Assembly (NCBI GenBank): GCA_965223255.1
Contig: CBDCWA010000004.1
Location: forward strand, 1-64,000
DNA length: 64,000 bases
Source: CBDCWA01 sp965223255
GTDB taxonomy: Bacteria > Pseudomonadota > Alphaproteobacteria > Rhizobiales > Hyphomicrobiaceae
Reading direction: 5' to 3'
The position numbers and the translations under genes were made by a program. The notes beneath the pieces are model-generated. The model worked only from the letters and a program-made list of their open reading frames with translations. It ran no database searches and had not been told where the DNA came from. Positions 17,020 through 25,127 of this stretch are shown here, piece by piece. The stretch's first letter is position 1; each line of letters begins with the position of its first letter.

Positions 17020-18339
17020 TTATGCGTCCGGTTTGCTCCAGGTGTCCGGCTGGGCATGGATGATTTCCCTGCGCGGATGTCCCTTACGGCGGTCGATATA
17101 GACGTCGCCTTCCTTCATTACGATTAGAATCCGTTCGCGCTCCTGAAGCACTTTGATATTCGCTAACGGGTCACCATCGACCACCACAACGTCGGCAATC
17201 TTGCCTGGCTCAAGTGTTCCTAGCTCGTCACCGCGCCCGAGCGCGATACCTGCATTGCGGGTGCCAGTCAAAATCGCATCCATTGGCGACATACCCAAAT
17301 CGCAATAGATCTCCATCTCATAGGCATTGGTACCCATGCCGGGTTCATAGCCCATGTCGGTGCCAAGTGCGATATTCATGCCACGCTTATGACATGCCTG
17401 GAATGTTTCGAAGCAACTGGGCTGTATGGTTTTCATCTTCTTTAGAACGAATTCCGGGGTGCCGATTTCACGCCGGATTTCTATCGCGTGATCGGTGCGG
17501 TGTGCGAGGGTTGGTGTCATCCAAATGTCGGCTTTCTGAATCGCGTCGAGAGACTCGTCAGTGTGGAACACCATGTGCTCGATGGTATCTGTCCCGGCCT
17601 CAACAGCGCGAAGATGTGCATCAGGTGTAAAGCAATGCACCGCTGCGCGCTTATGAAGATTGTGTGCTTCGTTGACAATCGCGTTCAACTCTTCCTGAGT
17701 CATATTGATGACGTCAGGCTCCTCTTTGTCGGTCCCACCGCCGCCAGACGCACAGGTTTTGATTACATCGCAGCCGTGTCTCAGATTGGTCCGTGCTAAT
17801 TTACGCAGTTCCCATGGGCCGTCTGCATTCTCAAAGCCCTGGCGAATAGACGCTCGCGGCAGAATAAGCTCCAGGTGCGAACCCGTCATATAGGTGAACC
17901 CGCCGATGACGAGGCGGGGACCCGCTATGGCGCCCGAGTTGATGACGTCTCTGACAGCACACATTTGGGCAGTCATTAGACCGCGAGATGATTGTAGCCC
18001 AAGATCGCGCAGGGTCGTAAAACCCATCTCGAAGCACAATTGGGCATGAAACAGCGCATACATCTGCTGCAGTTCAGGAGTGACTTCCCACTGCGCAACG
18101 CGATAATTCTTAAACGTGCGATTATTGAACATGCAAAGGTGGATGTGCAAATCCATCATGCCCGGCATGACAGTATTTTCTGAGGCATCAATAATGTCGG
18201 CGCCATCTGGAATTTTTACTGACGATGAACTTCCGACCTGCTTGACCGTACCATCTTCTATAACGACGACCGCGTCCTTTATTGGATCGGCACCGGTGCC
18301 ATCGATCAGGTTGCCTGCCTTGATTGCGGTCGTTGTCAT
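17020..18339 (-). CDS. Metal-dependent amidohydrolase (imidazolonepropionase/prolidase-like)
   Basis: 439 residues of the amidohydrolase superfamily. The metal-binding HxH is in DLHIHL (His65, His67), the bridging lysine in DVIKTCASGGG (Lys194), histidines at AAVHCF (235) and IEHMVF (255), and the catalytic aspartate in LGTDMG (328). The C-terminal LEPGKIADVVVVDGDPL strand is typical. It hydrolyses a cyclic amide, lactam or similar bond. It heads a two-gene operon with the CobW GTPase. A dyad (18438-18465) about 100 bp upstream is a possible operator. Confidence 0.9.
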   Translation of the reverse strand: MTTTAIKAGNLIDGTGADPIKDAVVVIEDGTVKQVGSSSSVKIPDGADIIDASENTVMPGMMDLHIHLCMFNNRTFKNYRVAQWEVTPELQQMYALFHAQLCFEMGFTTLRDLGLQSSRGLMTAQMCAVRDVINSGAIAGPRLVIGGFTYMTGSHLELILPRASIRQGFENADGPWELRKLARTNLRHGCDVIKTCASGGGGTDKEEPDVINMTQEELNAIVNEAHNLHKRAAVHCFTPDAHLRAVEAGTDTIEHMVFHTDESLDAIQKADIWMTPTLAHRTDHAIEIRREIGTPEFVLKKMKTIQPSCFETFQACHKRGMNIALGTDMGYEPGMGTNAYEMEIYCDLGMSPMDAILTGTRNAGIALGRGDELGTLEPGKIADVVVVDGDPLANIKVLQERERILIVMKEGDVYIDRRKGHPRREIIHAQPDTWSKPDA

Positions 18340-18437
18340 AGTGGGCCCCTTGTTGACTAGGTAATTGAATTTTTGGTCTTGATTCTCGCCGATGACGTAT
18401 AGACGGCTGGCCGGCGCACGCAGCCGTTTCGGTTCAC

Positions 18438-18465
18438 TATATCATACGATGTTTCATTTGATATA
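18438..18465. promoter_or_regulatory. Dyad upstream of the amidohydrolase-CobW operon
   Basis: TATATCA and TGATATA lie 14 bases apart, with a smaller ATG-TTT-CAT palindrome between them, in an AT-rich patch about 100 bp before the amidohydrolase start. This looks like a dimeric regulator site. Which regulator is unknown. Confidence 0.35.
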
Positions 18466-18567
18466 ATAGAGTTTCGGGGTGTGGCACGTCAATTGGGTCC
18501 AATCCGCAAGAGATGAACCATCAGCACTCGCAAACAGGTCAGATCGCGAGCTGGAGTCCAGTATTTG

Positions 18568-19260
18568 TCATTCAAAGCCGCAATCGGTGCGATCTTGGCC
18601 GGTGCTGTCGCCTGTTAATAGCTCGACGAAGGCGCGTGCCGCGGCTGGGCTACGGGACTTAGCGGCCACGGCCGCGGTATAGACCGTGCTCAGCTCAAAT
18701 TGCTTTGGAAAAAATCCAGCCAGACTAACGCCGGGCACCGTCAGGATTTCAGTGACCTGGGTGCTGCCAATTGGTGCGCTGCCCGTATCCTGTGCTAGGC
18801 CGGTCATTGCAGCATGTCCATTTGGAAATGCGCGCAATTTGTCCTTGCATTCACCGGTTAAGCCCAAACTATCGATGACGCGTGCAAAGTGAATTCCCGC
18901 GGTCGCGCGCTCAGGGTCTGGAAGATAAATCGCCGTTGCCTGGCTTAGCGCCGCACCAAGCCCGGCATCATCATTCACACTTGGAAGGCTATCGCCTTTG
19001 CGCACCGCAATCGCAGCGCGAACCATGCCAACATCTTTCGATGCCCCTGCGACGACGTAGCCATTTTCCAACAGGCTCGCAATCAACGCGCTGGTCAATA
19101 TAATGACATCAGCAGGTTCACCAGCCACAAGCTTTTCCTTGATGGCACCGACGGCACCATACTGCCCCTGAACTTCAATTCCGGTTTGTTCTTTGAATGG
19201 GCGAGACAGAAGCGAGACGATTTCTTGTGCCGCACCGGCGCTCAATATATCTAGGCGCAT
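18568..19260 (-). CDS. ModA-like type 2 periplasmic-binding-fold protein lacking a signal peptide
   Basis: 230 residues from the ATG at 19260, which has GGGGTGGG upstream and yields the family's usual start (MRLDILSAGAAQEIV). The frame stays open to 19320. The sequence resembles molybdate-binding ModA: FKEQTGIEVQGQYGAVGAIKEKL, GEPADVIILTSALI and GSAPIGSTQVTEIL. No signal peptide or lipobox is seen, and no ABC permease or ATPase is nearby. Similar stand-alone proteins occur near catabolic genes; a cytoplasmic ligand-binding role is possible (inference). It is not part of a transporter on present evidence. Confidence 0.75.
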   Translation of the reverse strand: MRLDILSAGAAQEIVSLLSRPFKEQTGIEVQGQYGAVGAIKEKLVAGEPADVIILTSALIASLLENGYVVAGASKDVGMVRAAIAVRKGDSLPSVNDDAGLGAALSQATAIYLPDPERATAGIHFARVIDSLGLTGECKDKLRAFPNGHAAMTGLAQDTGSAPIGSTQVTEILTVPGVSLAGFFPKQFELSTVYTAAVAAKSRSPAAARAFVELLTGDSTGQDRTDCGFE

Positions 19261-19733
19261 AACACCCACCCCGCTTTTTCCCATCGCTCCACTGACAATG
19301 CGTATCTTAGCTGAGCTCATCCGAAACGGAAAGTTCTGGTTGCATGTGGCAGCCTTTAATTCTATTGGCCAGACAAAGTACCGGACCTGGTCTTGGATCC
19401 GAAAAAATGCATTTCGAACGATTCAAACTCATGTAATTTGGATCTTGCCTGACCCCTTCATCGCGCCGAACTTGAATGAAATCTGAAGAAGTAAGATTGG
19501 GGCAAACTACCGTCGATCGCAGTCTGGCGGTTCTAGGCCCATATATTCTCCGAGACCTTGTGTGTCTGCCACGAAACCGGTCGTCACCCGGCACTGGGTT
19601 GCGCTCAAGGGCAGGCCAACAACAGTCAACGTCCATTCACAGCTGCTCCAGCTTTGTGGGGGTATGTCAGCAGTAGGTTGTTTGTGGTCTGGGCATGATC
19701 CGCACAAAAAGTATCACCCAACCGATTAATCGC
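19261..19733. other. Intergenic stretch between the ModA-like gene and the ACMSD-like gene
   Basis: No convincing gene. Open frames here do not resemble proteins. It must hold the promoter of the minus-strand ModA-like gene and the 3' end region of the amidohydrolase gene. I see no clear hairpin with a T tract. Confidence 0.5.
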
Positions 19734-20735
19734 CTATCCGAAACGCTGAAACAGACGCTTCGCATTAGCGTTTTCCATGGCGCGAAAGTTGTTATCCGTG
19801 AACACGCCGGGAGCGAGCATATTTGCCAATTGCTCTGTCACCAAATGGTCGGTGATATACGGCCAATCGCTGCCGAACATTATATGCGTAGGGTCAGTAA
19901 TTTCTTGCAGAGCCCCTAAGGCCGCTTTTGATCCGGCGATCGCAGTGTCAAAATAGAACTGGCCGATATAAGGCTTTGTGCCTTCCGGATGACGCTCTGA
20001 AAATGGAGGTGATTTCTCATCCTGCTCTTCCATAAGCTTGAGGCGGAGCGAAAGATATGGCAGGCAGCCACCCGCATGCGCGAGGATCCACTTGATGTTG
20101 GGGAAGCGCGCCATATAGCCGTTATAGATTAGATTTGCTGCGACGCGTGTGGTTTCGAAGGGGTATTCGATGACTGCCGCCCAAATTTCAAGCCCTAGAC
20201 TACCGTGATTGGCAGGACGCGTGGGATGAATGAAGACAGTTGCTTCGCGCCGGTCAAGTTCGGCCCATAGTTCCTCGGCGGAGGGATCGCCAACGTAAAC
20301 TCCGTTTTGGTTGGTCATGAGAATTAGGCCGTCGGCGGCGAAGCTGCCGAGTGCCGTCTCGAGTTGGCGGAGCGCACTGGCAACATCAGGAAATGATAAG
20401 GGCGCAAAGATGCCCAGACGGTCAGGAGCGAGCGCAGCGAATTCGACCAATGCTTCTGTCGTTGATTGAACGAGGTAGTCGGCATGTTCGTCGTTGCCAT
20501 GATGAACACCAGCCGCCGAAAGGGGATTGATAATCGCCTTGGCAATCCCGAAGCGTTCCATTGCTTCTATGATTTCGTCTGACGTTGCGTTTTTTCTCAA
20601 TGGTTTCGAAGGGTCGCGGGCGCCCGAACGTATGAGCGCTTTCTCATATGCGGGCAGGACGACGTGGTGGTGCACGTCAATGAGAGCAAGGCCCTCGATC
20701 CGTTCTTTGATTGAGCTCGGCTTGGGGTGACTCAT
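19734..20735 (-). CDS. Amidohydrolase 2 family protein (ACMSD/gamma-resorcylate decarboxylase-like)
   Basis: 333 residues. An N-terminal DVHHHV metal motif (His22, His24), a histidine in TVFIHPTRP, another in ILAHAGGCLPYL, and the C-terminal FGSDWPY aspartate define the amidohydrolase-2 group. Members include 2-amino-3-carboxymuconate semialdehyde decarboxylase, gamma-resorcylate decarboxylase and 2-pyrone-4,6-dicarboxylate lactonase. Most act non-oxidatively on carboxylated ring or semialdehyde compounds. With the TTT transporters and the dihydroxyphthalate-decarboxylase-like protein nearby it supports a cyclic-acid pathway. The exact reaction cannot be read off. Confidence 0.87.
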   Translation of the reverse strand: MSHPKPSSIKERIEGLALIDVHHHVVLPAYEKALIRSGARDPSKPLRKNATSDEIIEAMERFGIAKAIINPLSAAGVHHGNDEHADYLVQSTTEALVEFAALAPDRLGIFAPLSFPDVASALRQLETALGSFAADGLILMTNQNGVYVGDPSAEELWAELDRREATVFIHPTRPANHGSLGLEIWAAVIEYPFETTRVAANLIYNGYMARFPNIKWILAHAGGCLPYLSLRLKLMEEQDEKSPPFSERHPEGTKPYIGQFYFDTAIAGSKAALGALQEITDPTHIMFGSDWPYITDHLVTEQLANMLAPGVFTDNNFRAMENANAKRLFQRFG

Positions 20736-21190
20736 TCAGGATATGTTTCTTTCAATGCATCGGGCTTCGGCCCTGATTGTACATTCCAATTCACACTAGC
20801 ACCCTCTGCAAGACTGTCTAGCTGTCAGGTGACCGCAAGAGTGATGGCAACGTGTGCACCAACTGCGGTGAGTATAAACATTGGAAATCACTTGGGGTTT
20901 GGAGTTTGCTCGCCAACGACTGCAGTTGCCCGAACCCTGGTTGTGGCTCGGTCACCGTGACCGAGCCCCTAAAAACGACGCCAACGATAACGCGGTAATA
21001 GGCTGTCGAACTAGCGACCACATTGCCCACGCAAATGGACATAGGTTCGCTCCTCATCAACACAACCTGCGCAATCCCGGTAGTGGTTATCGCCCGCCGT
21101 GGGCCAAGTGCCCAGTGATTGCAGGCGATATCATGAAAGCCGAACGCCAACTGTTCTCGACAGTCCAATTAAGCACTTACCCGATCGCGC
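20736..21190. other. Intergenic stretch with a perfect 11-bp-arm palindrome
   Basis: No convincing gene in 455 bp; overlapping frames on both strands give unlikely proteins. The one clear structure is the palindrome at 20945-20967. The promoter of the ACMSD-like gene should lie at its left end. Confidence 0.5.
20945..20967. promoter_or_regulatory. Perfect 23-bp inverted repeat
   Basis: GGCTCGGTCAC is followed after one base by its exact reverse complement, then by CCCTAAAAACG. On the plus strand it could be a terminator-like hairpin, but no plus-strand gene ends nearby. On the minus strand it lies about 210 bp before the ACMSD-like gene and could be an operator or the terminator of the Bug gene. 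Confidence 0.4.
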
Positions 21191-22273
21191 TTATTTCTTC
21201 TTTTTCTTGCCGCCGCAGTTAAGGCAACCCTTCTTGTAACCTTCCCGCATCGCTTTCGCAGCAACCTTCACAAGCTTCTTATCAAATGTCAGAACCTTGT
21301 CGCGCAATTTGTCAATTTCAGCTCCTGGTGCCGGATCATAGGGGAATTTCGCTTTTTTGATCGCAGCAATAAAATCTTTGTCTTTTATCAGTTTTGCAAA
21401 AGCAGATCGCAACTCCACCAACCGCTGTTTCGGTAGGTTCGGTGGACCAATTAGCGAACGCCCAATGTCAGAGGAAAGACCGACCCACGCGTAAATCTTC
21501 TTTGACCTTGAATCACCTATGACATCTTGAATAAGCGGAATATTCGGAATGAGTTTATTCCGTGTTTCGCCTGCCTGGAGGAGCGGAATTAAACGACCCG
21601 CCGCAAGTTCATCGCTAAGCTTTGCTGCCCATGTCCCCCAATTTAGTGCCACCATGTTGACTTCGCCTCGGCGCAGGGCAAGCATGAAAGGTCCGGACCC
21701 GCGATAGCCGCACACCATTTGAAACTTGGCACCGTCCAAATTCTTGATCAGCAAGGGTACGGTTGCACTCGCCGAGGTTTTGCCCGAACAGCCTGCCTTA
21801 AGAGTTGTTGACAGCAGTCCCTTAATATCTTTCACGCCGGTATCCGCTCTGACGCCAATGACGGCGCCCGATGTCGCAATTCTGCCAATGTAGTTGACCT
21901 TGCGCATGTCCCATGGCGCCCGCTTCGGTTCGAGAAGCTGGTTGTGGGCCATCACATCGGACAGCAAAGCGATCATGCGTCCGTCTGTCGGAGCTTTCGA
22001 GAAGAAATACTTGCCAGCCTTGCGACCACCGCCTCCAGGACGAGATTCCACCACCACTTTGGCGGCGCCAAGATGCTTGTGGAAATGCGCGGCTGCTAAT
22101 TGTGCATAGCCACCATAAGATCCGCCCAGACTGTGCCCAATCAGGATCCTTACGTTTTTGCCCTTGTAGAAATCGGAGGCTGCAGCCGTCTCGACGATGC
22201 CGTGCGAACCAACAGCCAATCCACATGCCATGACAGCACCGCTCAATAACGTAATTTTCTTTTCACCGGTCAT
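21191..22273 (-). CDS. Bug/TctC-family periplasmic binding protein with lysine-rich tail
   Basis: 360 residues from the ATG at 22273, preceded by CGGGAGGAG. The frame is open to 22444 but the extra 57 residues precede the signal peptide and are unlikely to be translated. The signal peptide runs from MTGEKK to about ETAAAS. Bug features include VVVESRPGGGGRKAG and MVALNWGTWAAKL. No TctA/TctB genes adjoin it, so it may be an orphan that serves one of the cassettes at 8.5-15 kb or acts as a sensor. It ends CLNCGGKKKKK, with a CxxC and five lysines. Confidence 0.85.
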   Translation of the reverse strand: MTGEKKITLLSGAVMACGLAVGSHGIVETAAASDFYKGKNVRILIGHSLGGSYGGYAQLAAAHFHKHLGAAKVVVESRPGGGGRKAGKYFFSKAPTDGRMIALLSDVMAHNQLLEPKRAPWDMRKVNYIGRIATSGAVIGVRADTGVKDIKGLLSTTLKAGCSGKTSASATVPLLIKNLDGAKFQMVCGYRGSGPFMLALRRGEVNMVALNWGTWAAKLSDELAAGRLIPLLQAGETRNKLIPNIPLIQDVIGDSRSKKIYAWVGLSSDIGRSLIGPPNLPKQRLVELRSAFAKLIKDKDFIAAIKKAKFPYDPAPGAEIDKLRDKVLTFDKKLVKVAAKAMREGYKKGCLNCGGKKKKK

Positions 22274-22788
22274 GTTACTTCTCCTCCCGGTTAGAGCATC
22301 GGTTGATTTCCCGCATCGGTCGGCTTCATCTTCCAATACAAGGTGCCTTAACGCATCGTTCGGTATTTCGGTGGCAGTGCGGGACAGGCGACAGGTCTCA
22401 CCATTCAACGCCAACCATCGCCAGATTCTCCCCTGGCTTACCAAATGGATAGCTAGTGTTGCATGTCATTTACAATATGTAAAATCTGACCAAACCGAAG
22501 GGCCCTCCATCATCTCTCGTACAGTCGCGTCCCCCGTTTCGGCAGGCGATGCTCGTGATACACACCCCCGCAGCGAACAATTGGTCGTCAGAAGCTAGCT
22601 GAATAAGCGGTCGAAGTGGGCCATGAGCCGTCTTAGTCAGAGTCAGAAAGTTTGCTCTGTCTCGGCACCCTGAGAGTAAATTCAATGAGGATTATAGGCC
22701 GCACATCGAGGCGATGAGGGTTCTGAATAAAATTATCCGCACTGACTGAAATAGTCGTCCTGATCGTATAGTGGTAGGAGGACGAGAT
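22274..22788. other. Divergent promoter region between the Bug gene and the dihydroxyphthalate-decarboxylase-like gene
   Basis: About 515 bp with no gene I can support. It contains the TTTACA/TGTAAA dyad at 22469-22483 and must hold both divergent promoters. A strong ribosome site at its right end belongs to the leader peptide at 22789. Confidence 0.5.
22469..22483. promoter_or_regulatory. TTTACA-N3-TGTAAA dyad in divergent region
   Basis: TTTACAATATGTAAA has 6-bp arms with a 3-bp spacer, about 200 bp before the Bug gene and 320 bp before the leader peptide. The form resembles operators of GntR-type regulators. No such regulator gene is present in the window. Confidence 0.35.
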
Positions 22789-22836
22789 ATGGCAACAAGA
22801 AGAAGAGCGTATGACAGATGGCGAAAATACCCCTGA
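22789..22836 (+). CDS. 15-residue leader peptide overlapping the next gene's start
   Basis: ATG at 22789 follows a strong GTAGGAGGACG site. The encoded peptide is very basic (begins MATRRRAYDR) and its stop (22834-22836) lies 17 bases inside the 22818 gene in another frame. The 22818 ATG itself has only AGAAGAG upstream, and an in-frame stop at 22812-22814 prevents an earlier start. This layout suggests translational coupling, with the leader delivering ribosomes to the main start. Evidence is sequence only. Confidence 0.5.
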   Translation: MATRRRAYDRWRKYP

Positions 22837-23807
22837 CCATTGCAATGACGGACTACGATCATTTCAGAGACTTCCGATTCGGCCGGGTTGGCGCAGAGGG
22901 AATCGAGCCCTTATGGCTTGATCTCGACCTGCACGAGATCTTCTCACGGTTTGCTGCCCGTCGCGAGTGGCACGTAAGCGAAATGTCATTTGCCAAGTTC
23001 GTCGCGCAAGTCGCAACGCCCAACCCAGACATAATTGGCTTGCCGGTGTTTGCGTCACGTGTATTCCGGCTTGCCTCGTTCTACGTCAATATCGATGCGG
23101 GCATTCGCACTGCGGCGGATCTTAAGGGCAAACGCGTGGGTGTTCCGGAATGGGCGCAGACGGCGGCCGTATACTCGCGCGGCTGGCTGCAACATGATGC
23201 CGGCGTACCATTGACATCGATCGAATGGGTACAAGCCGGCATTGACACGAGCGGACGCACGGAAAAGGTTGATCTCCATCTTCCCGACGGGCTTCAATTG
23301 AAACGTGAAACGGAAAAGACGCTCAGCGAAATGCTGGTCTCAGGTGAGATCGATGCGGCCATGACGGCTAATGCGCCAGGCGCCTTTCAAAACAACAACC
23401 CCAAGGTGGCGCGTTTGTTTCCAGATTATCGAGAGCTCGAAGCAGATTACTTTCGGCGCACTGGCATCTACCCCATAATGCATGTCGTTGCCATGCGGCG
23501 CGATCTACTTAGTCAACATCCATGGATAGCAAGGAACCTTTGCCTTGCGTTTGAGGACTCAAAGAACCGCAGCCTAGAACGTATACGCTACGAAGGCTGC
23601 TCAAACTACCCTATTCCCTGGTTGCCACATTATGTGGAGACACTGGAGCAATTGTTTGGCAATGATTTGTTCCCGTTTGGCATCGAGGCAAACCGGAGAA
23701 CGCTTGAGGCGTTTCTTAGATATGCTTACGAGCAAGGCGTAACTGGCAGACACCTGCGGCCGGAAGAGATATTTCCCCCTGATATTGAACCGTCGGTCGC
23801 CGTATAG
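22818..23807 (+). CDS. 4,5-dihydroxyphthalate decarboxylase-like / PBP2-fold protein
   Basis: 329 residues without a signal peptide. The architecture is that of the 4,5-dihydroxyphthalate decarboxylase (Pht5-like) group, whose members share the type 2 periplasmic-binding fold: MTDYDHF at the start, GLPVFASRVFRLASFYVN, LKGKRVGVPEWAQTAAVYSRGWL, GEIDAAMTANAP and YPIMHVVAMRRDL. Known members decarboxylate 4,5-dihydroxyphthalate to protocatechuate, but many relatives are uncharacterised. Absence of a signal peptide fits a cytoplasmic enzyme. Its neighbours (ACMSD-like amidohydrolase, Bug protein) fit an aromatic acid pathway. Confidence 0.78.
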   Translation: MAKIPLTIAMTDYDHFRDFRFGRVGAEGIEPLWLDLDLHEIFSRFAARREWHVSEMSFAKFVAQVATPNPDIIGLPVFASRVFRLASFYVNIDAGIRTAADLKGKRVGVPEWAQTAAVYSRGWLQHDAGVPLTSIEWVQAGIDTSGRTEKVDLHLPDGLQLKRETEKTLSEMLVSGEIDAAMTANAPGAFQNNNPKVARLFPDYRELEADYFRRTGIYPIMHVVAMRRDLLSQHPWIARNLCLAFEDSKNRSLERIRYEGCSNYPIPWLPHYVETLEQLFGNDLFPFGIEANRRTLEAFLRYAYEQGVTGRHLRPEEIFPPDIEPSVAV

Positions 23808-24218
23808 CTCACAATCGCCGGGGTTAGCGGCGCCTCTCTTCCGGACATTCGGATTTGTCAATTCTCGGTCATCAACCAAACGTCGTTGCCAGAAAATTCG
23901 ACGACGGCTTTGCCGGAGATAGCAGACCTATGTCCACGCTTCGGCGCAACCTTCCGCTGCATCCGTAGCAGCGGCAAACGCCGCGCCCTGCCCCGATCTC
24001 AGGCACGGGCCGCAACTGTTGCAAAACTAGGAGCCGACCGATAATCACTTTACTGATTGAACTAAACAGGCGTTTTGCAACAATCGCGGCCATTTCCGAA
24101 AATACACGACAGCACCGTAAAGACATTGTCTGGATGAAATTTTTGGTGACTTCAGTTTTGGTTTGAGATCACAAATTCTAAGCACCTGGATCGGTCAGGC
24201 GTATTAGGCAAAGCCCTC
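23808..24218. other. Intergenic stretch with a diverged repeat copy
   Basis: No convincing gene. The segment 23898-23990 resembles 24787-24880 (see repeat entries). The rest shows nothing I recognise. Confidence 0.5.
23898..23990. repeat. Diverged intergenic repeat, copy A
   Basis: Begins TCGACGACGGCTTTGCC and continues through GACCTATGTCC and a CCGCTGCATCCG segment. Copy B at 24787 shares the first 17 bases exactly and the following 70 with scattered differences. Confidence 0.55.
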
Positions 24219-24503
24219 TTACAACCCTTCTACGATACAGATCTGTCGAACCGCTGCCCCCTTTTGATACGCCCAGGCCTCTTGATAGGCCTCCGAATTG
24301 TAACAATTCACAGCCTCTTCAAGTGACGGGAATTCAACCACAACAATTCTCGGGAATTCTTCGCCTTCCAGCGTAACTTGCTGTCCACCGCGAGCAAGAA
24401 TGCGCCCGCCATGCTTTTCAATGGCCGGCCCGGCGCGCTTTGCGTATTCGCCATACGCGGCCTCATCTTTGACCTGTACTTTACCGATCCAGAACGCAGG
24501 CAT
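24219..24503 (-). CDS. DUF1330 domain protein
   Basis: 94 residues, standard length for DUF1330 (dimeric ferredoxin-like alpha/beta-barrel fold). Visible family features are MPAFWIGKVQVKDEAAYGEYAKRAGPAIEKHGG in outline, a GGQ turn, RIVVVEFPSLEEAVNCYNSEAYQ and a hydrophobic C-terminal strand. GAGGAGGAACTC precedes the ATG. Function of the family is unknown; stress and catabolic contexts are both common. An EamA transporter relic lies 21 bp upstream on the same strand. Confidence 0.88.
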   Translation of the reverse strand: MPAFWIGKVQVKDEAAYGEYAKRAGPAIEKHGGRILARGGQQVTLEGEEFPRIVVVEFPSLEEAVNCYNSEAYQEAWAYQKGAAVRQICIVEGL

Positions 24504-24524
24504 GAGTTCCTCCTCGAATAGTCG

Positions 24525-24715
24525 TTATAATGTGCCCAGCCGGGCATTGGTGACGAGATAGACACCCGTCGTTGCCGCAACGATACCAACCACATCTAGG
24601 CTGCTAGGATATTCGCCAAGAACCGGCATCGCTATAATAACAGCAAGAACCGGAACCATTGCAAGGAACACAGCGCCTCGCGCGCTTCCGAGTAACTCAA
24701 CAGCTCTACTTCACT
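24525..24715 (-). pseudogene. C-terminal relic of an EamA/DMT-family transporter
   Basis: A minus-strand frame ending at TAA (24525-24527) encodes about 60 residues of the last two EamA helices: AVELLGSARGAVFLAMVPV, an AVIIAMPVLGEYPSSLDVVG segment, and VAATTGVYLVTNARLGTL. This is the conserved end of a drug/metabolite transporter. A stop lies just before it and no start or N-terminal half is present, so the gene is truncated. It is too short for a normal ORF scan. Confidence 0.7.
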
Positions 24716-25127
24716 CAGAAACCTGTTCGATTGACTGGGGACTAGTTCTGGATCGGGTCAATCTCTGCCGGTCGTAGTCTGACAGATCGACGACGGCTTT
24801 GCCCCCGACAGTGGACCTATGTCCGCATTTCCGCACCACTCTCCACTGCACCCTCGTTAGCGAAAATCGCCCAGCGCTGGCCTATGGGCTCAGATGAGCC
24901 ATTGCAGATGTGGCGCATTTCGTAGCGGTCTTATTCTCGGGGGCTGGGTCCGCGTTGGCAATTTGCCGACCGCAAGCAGTTTTTGTGTTTCGAACCTGTT
25001 AAGCGTTACGATGGTGAATGGGACGTACCAAATCCTACTGGCGCTGCTACGATGTGGCGCGTTCTGCCTGACTTGGTCGGCTATTACGGCCGCCTTGAAA
25101 GGCTAGTGTCAAAATAGGTGGACAATC
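24716..25127. other. Intergenic stretch with repeat copy B
   Basis: No convincing gene. It contains the diverged repeat copy at 24787-24880 and the likely breakpoint that removed the front of the EamA gene. AGGTGG at the right end is the ribosome site of the GST gene. Confidence 0.45.
24787..24880. repeat. Diverged intergenic repeat, copy B
   Basis: Counterpart of 23898-23990. The two copies flank the DUF1330 gene and the EamA relic in direct orientation. Similarity is strongest in the first 45 bases and fades toward the right. Confidence 0.55.

Noticed and set aside
20881..21222. 113-codon plus frame across the ACMSD-Bug gap
   Set aside because: It runs into the Bug gene on the opposite strand and looks like a non-coding shadow.
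22274..22444. N-terminal extension of the Bug gene open back to 22444
   Set aside because: The 57 extra residues lie before a normal signal peptide, and the ATG at 22273 has a strong ribosome site.
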